From Alphaproteobacteria bacterium (lineage in GTDB: Bacteria > Pseudomonadota > Alphaproteobacteria > Rs-D84), in NCBI GenBank assembly GCA_009785765.1, contig WQVP01000032.1:1-5408 (forward strand): 5,408 nt of DNA. Reading direction: 5' to 3'. Position 1 is the stretch's first letter, and each line of letters starts with the position of its first letter. A program made the translations under genes and the position numbers. Shown piece after piece: positions 1 to 5,408 of this stretch. Under the pieces are notes generated by a model, which saw only the letters and a list, made by a program, of their open reading frames with translations, had not been told where the DNA came from and did no database searches.

Positions 1-1613
1 ATCGTTTCAACCATGTGCACGGGGATTCTAATTGTACGGGCTTGGTCGGCAATAGAGCGACTTATACCTTGTTGAATCCAATTGGTTGCATACGTTGAAA
101 ATTTATTTCCAAGACGGTAATCAAATTTATCCACCGCTTTCATAAGGCCGATATTGCCGTCTTGTACCAAGTCGCTGAAATCCAGGCCCAGACCACGGTT
201 TGATGATTTTTTCGCAAATTTTATTACAAGACGCAAATTCGCCTCTATCATTTCGCGTTTTGCACGGGCGGCCTCTGTCTGGCCACGGCGAACCAATTCC
301 ACGACTTTTTTATATTCGCCCGTTGGCTGTCCGGTTTCAGTTGCGATTGATGTGATATCTTCTTGGATTTTTTGAATATCTTTCTCGTGTTTTTGCGCAA
401 ATTTATTCCATGCTGGATGCTTTAATTTGGCAAGGCGCTTAACCCAATTTTTATTTAATTCATTGCCCGTCCATTCAGAGACAAATTCATCACGTTTGAT
501 TTTTGCCGCAACTGCGATACGCATCATTTTGCCTTCAAGCCCCATAAGCCAAGCATTGCGTGCGGTAAGGTTGGCCAAAATTTCATTAATCCTGTCATCG
601 TTAAGGCGGATTTTTGATACATGCTCAAACAATTCAAGGCGTAATTTTGCATATTGTTTTTCCAACGCCTCGTCCGGTTTTGCAGATTTGGTAAGGCTTT
701 CAAGACGACCAACTTGGATTTTTTCCATTTTGGCAAATATTTTTTTAATCTTTGTAAACAAATCCAAAACCATAGGCATCAAAGATTCTTCCATTACTGG
801 GACAGGCACACCAGACGTGCTGCGTGGGGCGTTGCGTTCACGGCCGCCTTCGCTGTCTTCTTCTTCGTCTTCCTCTTCTTCTTCTTCATCGCCCAATTCT
901 TCGTCTTCAAGATCATCATCGTCAAGATCTGCGACGTCTTCTACGCCTTTGGCGCGCATAGCCTCGGCCAATGCGGCAAGCGACTTCTTTTCAGAATCCG
1001 ATGAATACATAACTTCCAGATTTACGATATAACGCAGTTTTATATCATCAACCAATAATTGCGCATACCAATCCAACATCGCACGAATTGTCATCGGCGA
1101 TTCACAAAGGCCATATACGACAAGACGGTTCGCCGCCTCTATACGTTGTGCGATTGCAACCTCGCCCGGGGCAGTCAATAATTGCACCGTTCCGATTTGT
1201 TTTAAATATGATTGAACGCTGTCTTGAATGCCCAGTGTAAGGCCGCCGGTTTGACTGCGCTCTAATTGTTTTGCAAAATGTTCGTATTCGACATCGCCGA
1301 CCTCTACTTGTTCGGCGTCGTTATGTAAAAAGTTGCGTGTTTTATCATGCTTTGCCGACATATCGTCGTCATCGTCGTATTTTTCGCTGCGTTGGAATGC
1401 GGACGATTCAATAATTTCAAGAGCCAAGTCTTGTTGGAAAAACGAAAGCACTTCGTCTTTTTCAGAAAGCGGAACTTCGTCGGCCAAAATTGCGCCATCA
1501 AATTCCATACGGGAAAGATATCCCGCATCAGTTGCATTTTCTGCAAGCCGGCGTAAATTTTCCGGCAAGGAATCAATCAAGAATTTTGTTGCTTCGTCAA
1601 TATGTCTTGTCAT
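1..1613 (-). CDS. rpoD: RNA polymerase primary sigma factor (sigma-70), C-terminus beyond the window
   Basis: Directs core RNA polymerase to housekeeping promoters. The frame is open from ATG at 1613 to the left edge: 537 codons, with regions 3 and 4 outside. Visible in order: a region 1.1-like segment (about residues 10-70); an Asp run (80-84); region 1.2 beginning [16 protein letters not shown] (131 on); the non-conserved domain typical of proteobacterial RpoD, with an acidic tract (about 229-256); and region 2, with [12 protein letters not shown] (458 on), [20 protein letters not shown] and [18 protein letters not shown] ending at the edge. The start is supported by AAAGG seven bases upstream. 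The gene lies 17 bases after the four-helix-bundle gene and probably shares a transcript with trcR; the dnaG neighbour common for rpoD is not seen. Odd: region 2.3/2.4 reads [14 protein letters not shown] where nearly all primary sigmas have TYATWWIRQAITRS. The identification is certain; only the effect of the changes is open. Confidence 0.97.
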   Translation of the reverse strand, partial: MTRHIDEATKFLIDSLPENLRRLAENATDAGYLSRMEFDGAILADEVPLSEKDEVLSFFQQDLALEIIESSAFQRSEKYDDDDDMSAKHDKTRNFLHNDAEQVEVGDVEYEHFAKQLERSQTGGLTLGIQDSVQSYLKQIGTVQLLTAPGEVAIAQRIEAANRLVVYGLCESPMTIRAMLDWYAQLLVDDIKLRYIVNLEVMYSSDSEKKSLAALAEAMRAKGVEDVADLDDDDLEDEELGDEEEEEEDEEEDSEGGRERNAPRSTSGVPVPVMEESLMPMVLDLFTKIKKIFAKMEKIQVGRLESLTKSAKPDEALEKQYAKLRLELFEHVSKIRLNDDRINEILANLTARNAWLMGLEGKMMRIAVAAKIKRDEFVSEWTGNELNKNWVKRLAKLKHPAWNKFAQKHEKDIQKIQEDITSIATETGQPTGEYKKVVELVRRGQTEAARAKREMIEANLRLVIKFAKKSSNRGLGLDFSDLVQDGNIGLMKAVDKFDYRLGNKFSTYATNWIQQGISRSIADQARTIRIPVHMVET

Positions 1614-1620
1614 TTAAAAA

Positions 1621-1625
1621 CCTTT
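1621..1625 (-). promoter_or_regulatory. Ribosome binding site of rpoD
   Basis: AAAGG on the minus strand, seven bases before the ATG at 1613. It fixes the rpoD start. The same CAAAGGTTT context precedes trcR, so this looks like the local Shine-Dalgarno style. It lies in the 17-base gap just outside the inverted-repeat arm of the inserted cassette. Confidence 0.6.
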
Positions 1626-1630
1626 GGTTT

Positions 1631-2011
1631 TTACAGGGGTTCGGGGATAGGGGATAGGGGTTGTGCCTTGATACTTTTATGCAGCGCAGACAACATTTTT
1701 CCAATTTGATTTATTTTATCTAATAATTCACCAAACTCTAATTCTGTTATATATTTTAAATCTTTTGCTAATTCTAACTGATACTCCAACTCCGATGCCG
1801 AGCCACGGGCAATCAATATAAATCTTGCATATTCATTACTGGATTTTTTTGCAACACCTTCCACAATGTTAGAGTTAATAGAGTACGCAGCACGTCTCAT
1901 CTGGGATACCAAGCCAAACAGCTCTTCTCGTGGAAAAGCTTTTGTAATCTCATATATTTGTAATGTAAATTTATGAGATTTTTTGAAAACTTCAAGGTTT
2001 TTTGCCAGCAT
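1631..2011 (-). CDS. Four-helix-bundle protein, S23 / 23S rRNA intervening-sequence family
   Basis: A 126-residue, all-helical small protein. Family hallmarks are clear: FPREELFGLVSQMRRAA (26-42), SINSNIVEG (44-52), then GSASELEYQLELAKDLKYI (70-88). This is the family first noted as ORFs inside 23S rRNA intervening sequences (Leptospira, Coxiella) and related to the Avd protein of diversity-generating retroelements; its biochemical role is unknown, with nucleic-acid binding usually supposed. The frame stays open upstream to 2203, but that part overlaps trcR in another frame, and family similarity begins at the ATG at 2011. The start is preceded nine bases away by GGGGG, part of the right repeat arm. 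The last residues (QPLSPIPEPL) are encoded by the left arm and are probably not part of the fold. It lies 19 bases after trcR and 17 before rpoD and looks inserted there, not a native operon member. No reverse transcriptase or template repeat is visible. Confidence 0.92.
   Translation of the reverse strand: MLAKNLEVFKKSHKFTLQIYEITKAFPREELFGLVSQMRRAAYSINSNIVEGVAKKSSNEYARFILIARGSASELEYQLELAKDLKYITELEFGELLDKINQIGKMLSALHKSIKAQPLSPIPEPL
1633..1662 (+). repeat. Left inverted-repeat arm, four G4 heptads
   Basis: On the plus strand AC is followed by four 7-base units starting at 1635, 1642, 1649 and 1656, each one base, GGGG, then TT or AT. The four G-tracts with 3-base spacers could form a G-quadruplex. 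In the gene direction the arm is C-rich and encodes the last residues and stop of the four-helix-bundle protein. Confidence 0.85.
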
Positions 2012-2018
2012 GTAATAT

Positions 2019-2048
2019 AGCCCCCAACCCCTAGCCCCCAGCCCCTGT
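2019..2048 (-). repeat. Right inverted-repeat arm, four G4 heptads
   Basis: On the minus strand AC is followed by four units (first bases at 2046, 2039, 2032 and 2025), reading A/G, GGGG, then CT or TT. It is the inverted partner of 1633-1662. It encodes the last residues and TAG stop of trcR, and its final G-run is the only Shine-Dalgarno-like sequence ahead of the four-helix-bundle ATG. Confidence 0.85.
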
Positions 2049-2567
2049 CTTGCGGCGTGCCTTTGCGACTGCTTCTTGCAAAGCAGATTCTGAAACAAGA
2101 CCCAAAACAATCGGGCTTGCGATATTAATGTTTGAATAAGATTTATGGGTTTTATTACGAACAGATGCAACAGTTGGATTTGTTGAGCGCATAAGGCGGG
2201 CAATTTGTCCGTCTGTTAATTCTGCGTAATTGCGGATAATCCAAAGTATTCCGCCCAAACGATTTTGACGATGCAATTTCGGAGTGTATCCGACGCCTTT
2301 TTTATTTTGCTCTTTTTGTTTTGCAACAATTGAGTCAATTAAAACCAGTTTTGCATTTTCGTCTGCTTCACATTCAGCAATATTTTCACGTGTCAATTGA
2401 CCGTTAATAATCGGATCCAAGCCCTGGATTTTATGTTTTTCGGAATCAGCAATTGCCTTTACTTCCAATTCATGCATACCGCAAAATTCGGCAATTTGTT
2501 CAAACGATAATGCTGTGTTTTCAATCAACCAAAGCGCAGTAGATTTTGGCATATATGGATAATTCAT
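2031..2567 (-). CDS. trcR: Cell cycle transcriptional regulator TrcR (DUF1013)
   Basis: A 178-residue regulator of the alphaproteobacterial DUF1013 family. Recognisable landmarks: MPKSTALWLIENTALSFEQI (6-25) running into IAEFCGMHELEVKAIAD, a first helix-turn-helix-like segment; IQGLDPIINGQLTRENI (47-63); a basic linker with GVGYTPKLHRQNR (91-103); then LTDGQIARLMRSTNPTVASV (117-136), a second helix-turn-helix; and SPIVLGLVSESALQEAV (151-167). In Caulobacter TrcR is reported to act together with RNA polymerase at many promoters and to influence cell-cycle genes. The start has AAAGG eight bases upstream and a promoter in the preceding gap. Odd: the C-terminus (RRKTGAGG) is written by the repeat arm of the neighbouring cassette, and members I recall carry a longer charged tail, so this protein may have been shortened. 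It is followed 19 bases later by the four-helix-bundle gene and then rpoD. Confidence 0.93.
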   Translation of the reverse strand: MNYPYMPKSTALWLIENTALSFEQIAEFCGMHELEVKAIADSEKHKIQGLDPIINGQLTRENIAECEADENAKLVLIDSIVAKQKEQNKKGVGYTPKLHRQNRLGGILWIIRNYAELTDGQIARLMRSTNPTVASVRNKTHKSYSNINIASPIVLGLVSESALQEAVAKARRKTGAGG

Positions 2568-2575
2568 TTGGGAAA

Positions 2576-2580
2576 CCTTT
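2576..2580 (-). promoter_or_regulatory. Ribosome binding site of trcR
   Basis: AAAGG on the minus strand, eight bases before the ATG at 2567, in the same CAAAGGTTT context as at rpoD. It supports the chosen start over the second Met at residue 6, which has no such site. Confidence 0.6.
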
Positions 2581-2601
2581 GTTTATTTAATAATAGCCCA
2601 T

Positions 2602-2632
2602 ATTATATAGTACATTTTTGACATAATTTCAA
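2602..2632 (-). promoter_or_regulatory. Sigma-70-type promoter upstream of trcR
   Basis: In the 92-bp gap between the lipoprotein gene and trcR the minus strand has TTGAAA (2632-2627) and an AT-rich block that can be read as TATATA (2609-2604, spacer 17) or TATAAT (2607-2602, spacer 19). A start about seven bases further would leave a leader of roughly 25-30 bases before the trcR ATG. No TGn extension is seen. It probably drives trcR, the four-helix-bundle gene and rpoD together, since no other gap among them is long enough for a promoter. Prediction by eye in AT-rich DNA. Confidence 0.5.
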
Positions 2633-2659
2633 GCGATTTATTTTTATTTTTCGTGCGCC

Positions 2660-3619
2660 TTAAAAACGTCTTATGCGGGATAATCTGACCTCTGCGCTTC
2701 CGATTACGGGCGCATTCCGCACCGTCATGTGTACAGGCACGAACAATTCGCCGCCCAGTTTTGAATAATATATGGATATATTGGATTCCGGGACCTCTCG
2801 CCCACGTCTTGCAAATTCGTGATTAAACGGAAATTCACGCTGCACACGGCCGGCACGATTTCGCACAGTAATATCGCATCTATGTTTTTGCATGACTGCG
2901 CCGTCAAATCTTATTCGTGAATTTGTCCGGCGACCCATATCACGAGATTCCACTATGAATCCTGTTTCATCCATAAATACATTTTTTATAAAATTACAAT
3001 TCCCAGTCTCTGACAATATTTTCCCAGCATAAATAATCAGCGTCAAAGGATCCGTCGCATCATTATAAATTTCTGTATCTATGACACGTGGCCGATCATG
3101 CCGAATATATGTCCATTCGCCGTCCGAGAGTACATGAGTCCTTTCACGAACACGTGCATTCCGGCCGGTTCGGATAGATATATTTGAAAAATTATTAACA
3201 TTCATATCATCATTATAAATTGTCCCAAAAGACTGTATCGTAATCTGGTCGTTAAAAATACGATTCAGCGCGCCTGATGTACGAACATTTGCCACCACGC
3301 TGTACGGCGCACCATTTTGTACATTTTCATCTCTGCCAAAAGTAATGCTTGCACGGCCCATGCGCATGCCACTTGTTATTCCTTCAAAATCCAAAATAAA
3401 GCCTGTTTTATCTTGGCCGATAACAATATCTTCATCGTCTTCGCCATGCTCATGACATATATTGCCGGCTTTGTCACGTCTGTCAGCCTCTACGTTGGTG
3501 ATTACATTTTCCATGTCATTTATAACAGAGATGTCTACAACCGCACGCCTTGCGCACGATGTTATGGCAAACACCAAAGTGCATATAAATATAATGTTTA
3601 AATTTAAAAATCTTTTCAT
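2660..3619 (-). CDS. Predicted lipoprotein with an internal duplication, function unknown
   Basis: 319 residues. The N-terminus is a lipoprotein signal peptide: MKR, a hydrophobic stretch (about 5-19) and lipobox ITSC with the acylated cysteine at 22. Residue +2 is Ala, so an outer-membrane-bound periplasmic location is likely. I recognise no family. The mature part looks beta-rich and arginine-rich and contains two related segments: about 27-95 (VVDISVIND ... AGNIC ... QDKTGFILDF ... MGRASITF) and about 179-238 (VIDTEIYND ... TGNCN ... MDETGFIVES ... MGRRTNSRIRF). Cysteines at 55 and 208 fall at matching places; C248 is unpaired with them. Between the copies is a Ser/Asn/Arg-rich region, and the last 60 residues are again beta-like. 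No good Shine-Dalgarno precedes the ATG (only AAAG within an A-rich leader), but the signal peptide fixes the start. It follows the coiled-coil gene after 56 bases and may share its transcript. Confidence 0.85.
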   Translation of the reverse strand: MKRFLNLNIIFICTLVFAITSCARRAVVDISVINDMENVITNVEADRRDKAGNICHEHGEDDEDIVIGQDKTGFILDFEGITSGMRMGRASITFGRDENVQNGAPYSVVANVRTSGALNRIFNDQITIQSFGTIYNDDMNVNNFSNISIRTGRNARVRERTHVLSDGEWTYIRHDRPRVIDTEIYNDATDPLTLIIYAGKILSETGNCNFIKNVFMDETGFIVESRDMGRRTNSRIRFDGAVMQKHRCDITVRNRAGRVQREFPFNHEFARRGREVPESNISIYYSKLGGELFVPVHMTVRNAPVIGSAEVRLSRIRRF

Positions 3620-3639
3620 GTTTTTGTCTTTGTACTTTT

Positions 3640-3675
3640 GGTCAATTCCCCTTCCCTTGGGAAGGGGAATTGACC
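3640..3675. repeat. Perfect 17-bp inverted repeat between two genes
   Basis: GGTCAATTCCCCTTCCC (3640-3656), two bases, then its exact reverse complement (3659-3675). In RNA this makes a very stable hairpin. It begins on the base immediately after the coiled-coil gene's TAA and ends 20 bases before the lipoprotein ATG. In the gene direction it is followed by AAAAGTACAAAG, not by a T-run, so it is not a standard intrinsic terminator. It could be a 3'-end stabilising hairpin, a REP-like or miniature dispersed repeat, or a protein-binding palindrome. Confidence 0.85.
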
Positions 3676-5408
3676 TTACAGGTATGCTTTCAGTGCCAAA
3701 TACATCTGGCCAAGATCGGTTTTTAATAATGTCGCAGAAATAATTTCTTTGTTATCAGTTTGTTCGGCCGCCGCCATCATTTTTGTAAAGCCACGCACAA
3801 ATTGTGTTGCCTGGGAACGGAATACGGCATCGCTTTTGAATAATTCTTTGACCTTTTTCTTATCTGCTGCATTCATCATTTTTGCGAACCATTTGGAAAA
3901 TATTGTTTTGTCGCCCGCATGATATTTTGTCCAGACACTGTCCGGGATTTCTGCGCCGATTGCACGTGTAAGGTCTACGGATAATTCATGAAGTCGTTCA
4001 ATTAATCTTGATGCGCCGTCCATAAAATCTGTGGCCGACATAGTACGTGCACCAACAGGCGCCGCAGATATAACTTTGTTAACATTAACCATCGCTTTCA
4101 TGGGCGCAGTGGCACGTGCCTCGGCCATTTGGGCGTTTAATGCACGCATGGTATCCACCGCTTTGGCGTAATCATTCATAAGGTCTATCATTTGGCCACG
4201 TGATTCACCCGCCAAGTTATTTAACTTTAATGACGAATCTGCCATGCCTATCAAAGATTCACCCATAGCGCTGTTAAGCGCCGTCATTTTTGCCTCTAAT
4301 GATTGAATTTCGCCTGAAAGCTGTGCTGACAAATCGGCACTTCCTTTGGTTATTTCTGGCAATGATGCATAATATCTTTCAATTAATTCGGACAATGGTT
4401 TTAATTGTTCTGTGGTATCGGCGGATACTTTTACAAGTTCTGCGGATTGATCGGTTAATTTTTCATGCGCCGCATTCATATCCAACAAAGTCTCACGCAC
4501 ACCAGTCGCCATAGACTTTACAGATTCCCCGAATGCGCCGGCGGCAACACGTGTATCTTCCAAAGTCTTGTGCGCAACGCCGTGCACAGAGTGCAATTCA
4601 GAGACAACGCCGGTTGTGAATTCTTTGACTTCGCCGCTCCACTTGCCGATTAACACAGATACTTCGCCAACAATGTTTTTCACAGAATTTTCACAAACAA
4701 TTGCGGATTCCGAAAGGGCAGACATGGTGTCTGATAATTTTTGTTCTTGGCGCTCCATTGACGACTCCGCAAGACGGATTTGCGCTTTGACCGTATTCGC
4801 AGTATCGGTAAGTTCGTTCACTTGGGACGTTAATATAGTCTTTGATTGTTTTGCAAATTCATCCAGTTTTAAAAGTTTGGATTCCAAAGATTTTTCAGCT
4901 GTCTCTACGACGGCGCTATAATCATGTGATTCTTTACGAACTTGTTCAAACCCGGTTGCGACAGCATTTGATAACTCTGTGATTTTTTCACGAAGTGCGT
5001 CCGATTCTATGACCATGTTGTTCATCATATTTGTGTTCGTTTCAATGTCTGTTTGCATATCACCAGACAGCTTTTTCCCAGACGTAATCCATCCATCAAT
5101 ATGCGATTGCAAGACTTGCGATTTCTCTACGACATCTTGTGCGGTTGTATCAACATAGTTTAATAAGTCATTGATACGACTTTCAAATCGCTCTGCGGAT
5201 TTTGAAAGCTCTGTCCATTCATTTGATTCAACAACCCGGGTAAAACCGCCCATCATTTGTTCCATTTGTGATGTCATCACGGATACCTTGTGCACGGCGG
5301 CATCGGCAGTCGCAACAATCTTTGTGTTATTTTCGGAAAGATGGGTGCTTAATTCCTCTGCACGAGAGATTTGTTTTAACATTGCGTCCGACATAGACTT
5401 AAAATTGC
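3676..5408 (-). CDS. Long coiled-coil protein with a conserved-looking C-terminal domain, N-terminus beyond the window
   Basis: 576 codons are visible and the frame is still open at the right edge (codons for NFKS precede the first Met at 5394, with no convincing ribosome site), so the true start is most likely outside. Residues below count from that Met. Positions about 1-430 are almost wholly helical, rich in Ser, Glu, Lys, Met and Leu, with heptad-like spacing and no membrane segment, as in cytoplasmic coiled-coil or methyl-accepting-type proteins. A linker (430-453) leads to a compact helical domain (about 455-572): LIERLHELSVDLTRAIGAEI, VWTKYHAGDKTIFSKWFAKM and TLLKTDLGQMYLALKAYL. From memory, similar ends occur in uncharacterised long proteins of Rhodospirillales and relatives, there with an N-terminal membrane part. 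The chemoreceptor hairpin-tip motif is absent, so I do not call a chemotaxis receptor. Possible roles, by inference only, are scaffold or envelope-linked structural protein. It is followed at once by the inverted repeat and then the lipoprotein gene. Confidence 0.8.
   Translation of the reverse strand, partial: NFKSMSDAMLKQISRAEELSTHLSENNTKIVATADAAVHKVSVMTSQMEQMMGGFTRVVESNEWTELSKSAERFESRINDLLNYVDTTAQDVVEKSQVLQSHIDGWITSGKKLSGDMQTDIETNTNMMNNMVIESDALREKITELSNAVATGFEQVRKESHDYSAVVETAEKSLESKLLKLDEFAKQSKTILTSQVNELTDTANTVKAQIRLAESSMERQEQKLSDTMSALSESAIVCENSVKNIVGEVSVLIGKWSGEVKEFTTGVVSELHSVHGVAHKTLEDTRVAAGAFGESVKSMATGVRETLLDMNAAHEKLTDQSAELVKVSADTTEQLKPLSELIERYYASLPEITKGSADLSAQLSGEIQSLEAKMTALNSAMGESLIGMADSSLKLNNLAGESRGQMIDLMNDYAKAVDTMRALNAQMAEARATAPMKAMVNVNKVISAAPVGARTMSATDFMDGASRLIERLHELSVDLTRAIGAEIPDSVWTKYHAGDKTIFSKWFAKMMNAADKKKVKELFKSDAVFRSQATQFVRGFTKMMAAAEQTDNKEIISATLLKTDLGQMYLALKAYL

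Larger units (their letters stand above)
1633..2048. mobile_element. Putative small cassette carrying the four-helix-bundle gene between inverted G-rich arms
   Basis: The S23-type gene is enclosed almost to the base by two 30-bp inverted arms (1633-1662 and 2019-2048), both beginning ACAGGGG when read inward and both made of four 7-base units with a G4 core. They match at 24 of 30 positions by my alignment. The cassette is 416 bp and sits between trcR and rpoD. It has no transposase, so movement would need help or another mechanism. The plan (complementary ends around an S23 ORF) is that of the 23S rRNA intervening sequences. I saw no clear target-site duplication outside the arms. That it is mobile is inference; the arms and gene are seen directly. 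Confidence 0.55.

Noticed and set aside
844..930. Acidic low-complexity tract in rpoD as an expansion or assembly artefact
   Set aside because: Acidic runs in the non-conserved domain between regions 1.2 and 2 are normal for proteobacterial RpoD, and the codons are mixed (GAA, GAG, GAC, GAT).
427..1032. Plus-strand open frame of 201 codons rich in serine
   Set aside because: It is antisense to rpoD; the serine run is the complement of the Glu/Asp codons of the acidic tract. There is no family resemblance.
1633..1662. CRISPR or telomere-like array
   Set aside because: Only four 7-base units without spacers occur in each arm, and the two arms are inverted around one gene.
1631..2011. Diversity-generating retroelement accessory protein (Avd)
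   Set aside because: The family is related, but no reverse transcriptase, template repeat or variable-repeat target is in the window.
2012..2203. N-terminal extension of the four-helix-bundle frame up to an ATG at 2203
   Set aside because: It overlaps trcR coding sequence in another frame, and family similarity begins at the Met at 2011.
2618..2646. Plus-strand promoter with TTGACA at 2618-2623
   Set aside because: At a 17-base spacing the -10 position reads TTTTTA, a poor match, and there is no plus-strand gene downstream.
3640..3675. Inverted repeat as a Rho-independent terminator
   Set aside because: No T-run follows it in the gene direction; the sequence after the stem is A-rich. The opposite direction has no T-run either and no gene needing one.
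5392..5394. ATG at 5394 as the true start of the coiled-coil protein
   Set aside because: The frame stays open to the window edge and no ribosome site precedes this ATG, so the gene is treated as partial.
3676..5408. Methyl-accepting chemotaxis protein or ZorA-like motor tail
   Set aside because: The chemoreceptor hairpin-tip motif is absent and no MotA-type membrane part or ZorB/ZorD/ZorE neighbour is visible; helical low-complexity similarity is not enough.

Overview
The window carries five protein genes, all on the minus strand. Two families point to an alphaproteobacterium: a DUF1013/TrcR regulator, which is restricted to that class as far as I know, and a primary sigma-70 factor with the usual long acidic insert. 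The DNA is moderately AT-rich. The four stops that can be seen are TAA or TAG, and tryptophan is written TGG, so nothing suggests a changed code. The lineage looks divergent (altered sigma region 2, short TrcR tail), perhaps an uncultured or host-associated group. I cannot name a genus.

Layout in the direction of transcription, from high to low coordinates. A long coiled-coil protein enters from the right edge (3676-5408) without its N-terminus. A perfect 17-bp inverted repeat (3640-3675) starts on the base after its stop codon. Next is a lipoprotein with an internal duplication (2660-3619). A 92-bp AT-rich gap follows, holding a sigma-70-type promoter. Then comes trcR (2031-2567), a small four-helix-bundle (S23 / 23S rRNA intervening-sequence type) gene (1631-2011), and rpoD (1-1613), which runs off the left edge before regions 3 and 4. 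No stretch over 100 bases lacks a gene.

The last three genes are tightly packed (gaps of 19 and 17 bases) and probably share the promoter upstream of trcR. TrcR has been reported in Caulobacter to act with RNA polymerase, so placing it beside the primary sigma factor makes functional sense. The four-helix-bundle gene looks like an intruder: it sits exactly between two 30-bp inverted arms, each made of four G4-containing heptads. These arms supply its ribosome-binding G-run, its last residues and the last residues of TrcR. The whole resembles a small mobile cassette built like the S23-bearing intervening sequences of 23S rRNA, but placed between protein genes.

The strongest leads are this cassette, the loss of the region 2.3 tryptophan pair in RpoD, and the trcR-rpoD linkage.
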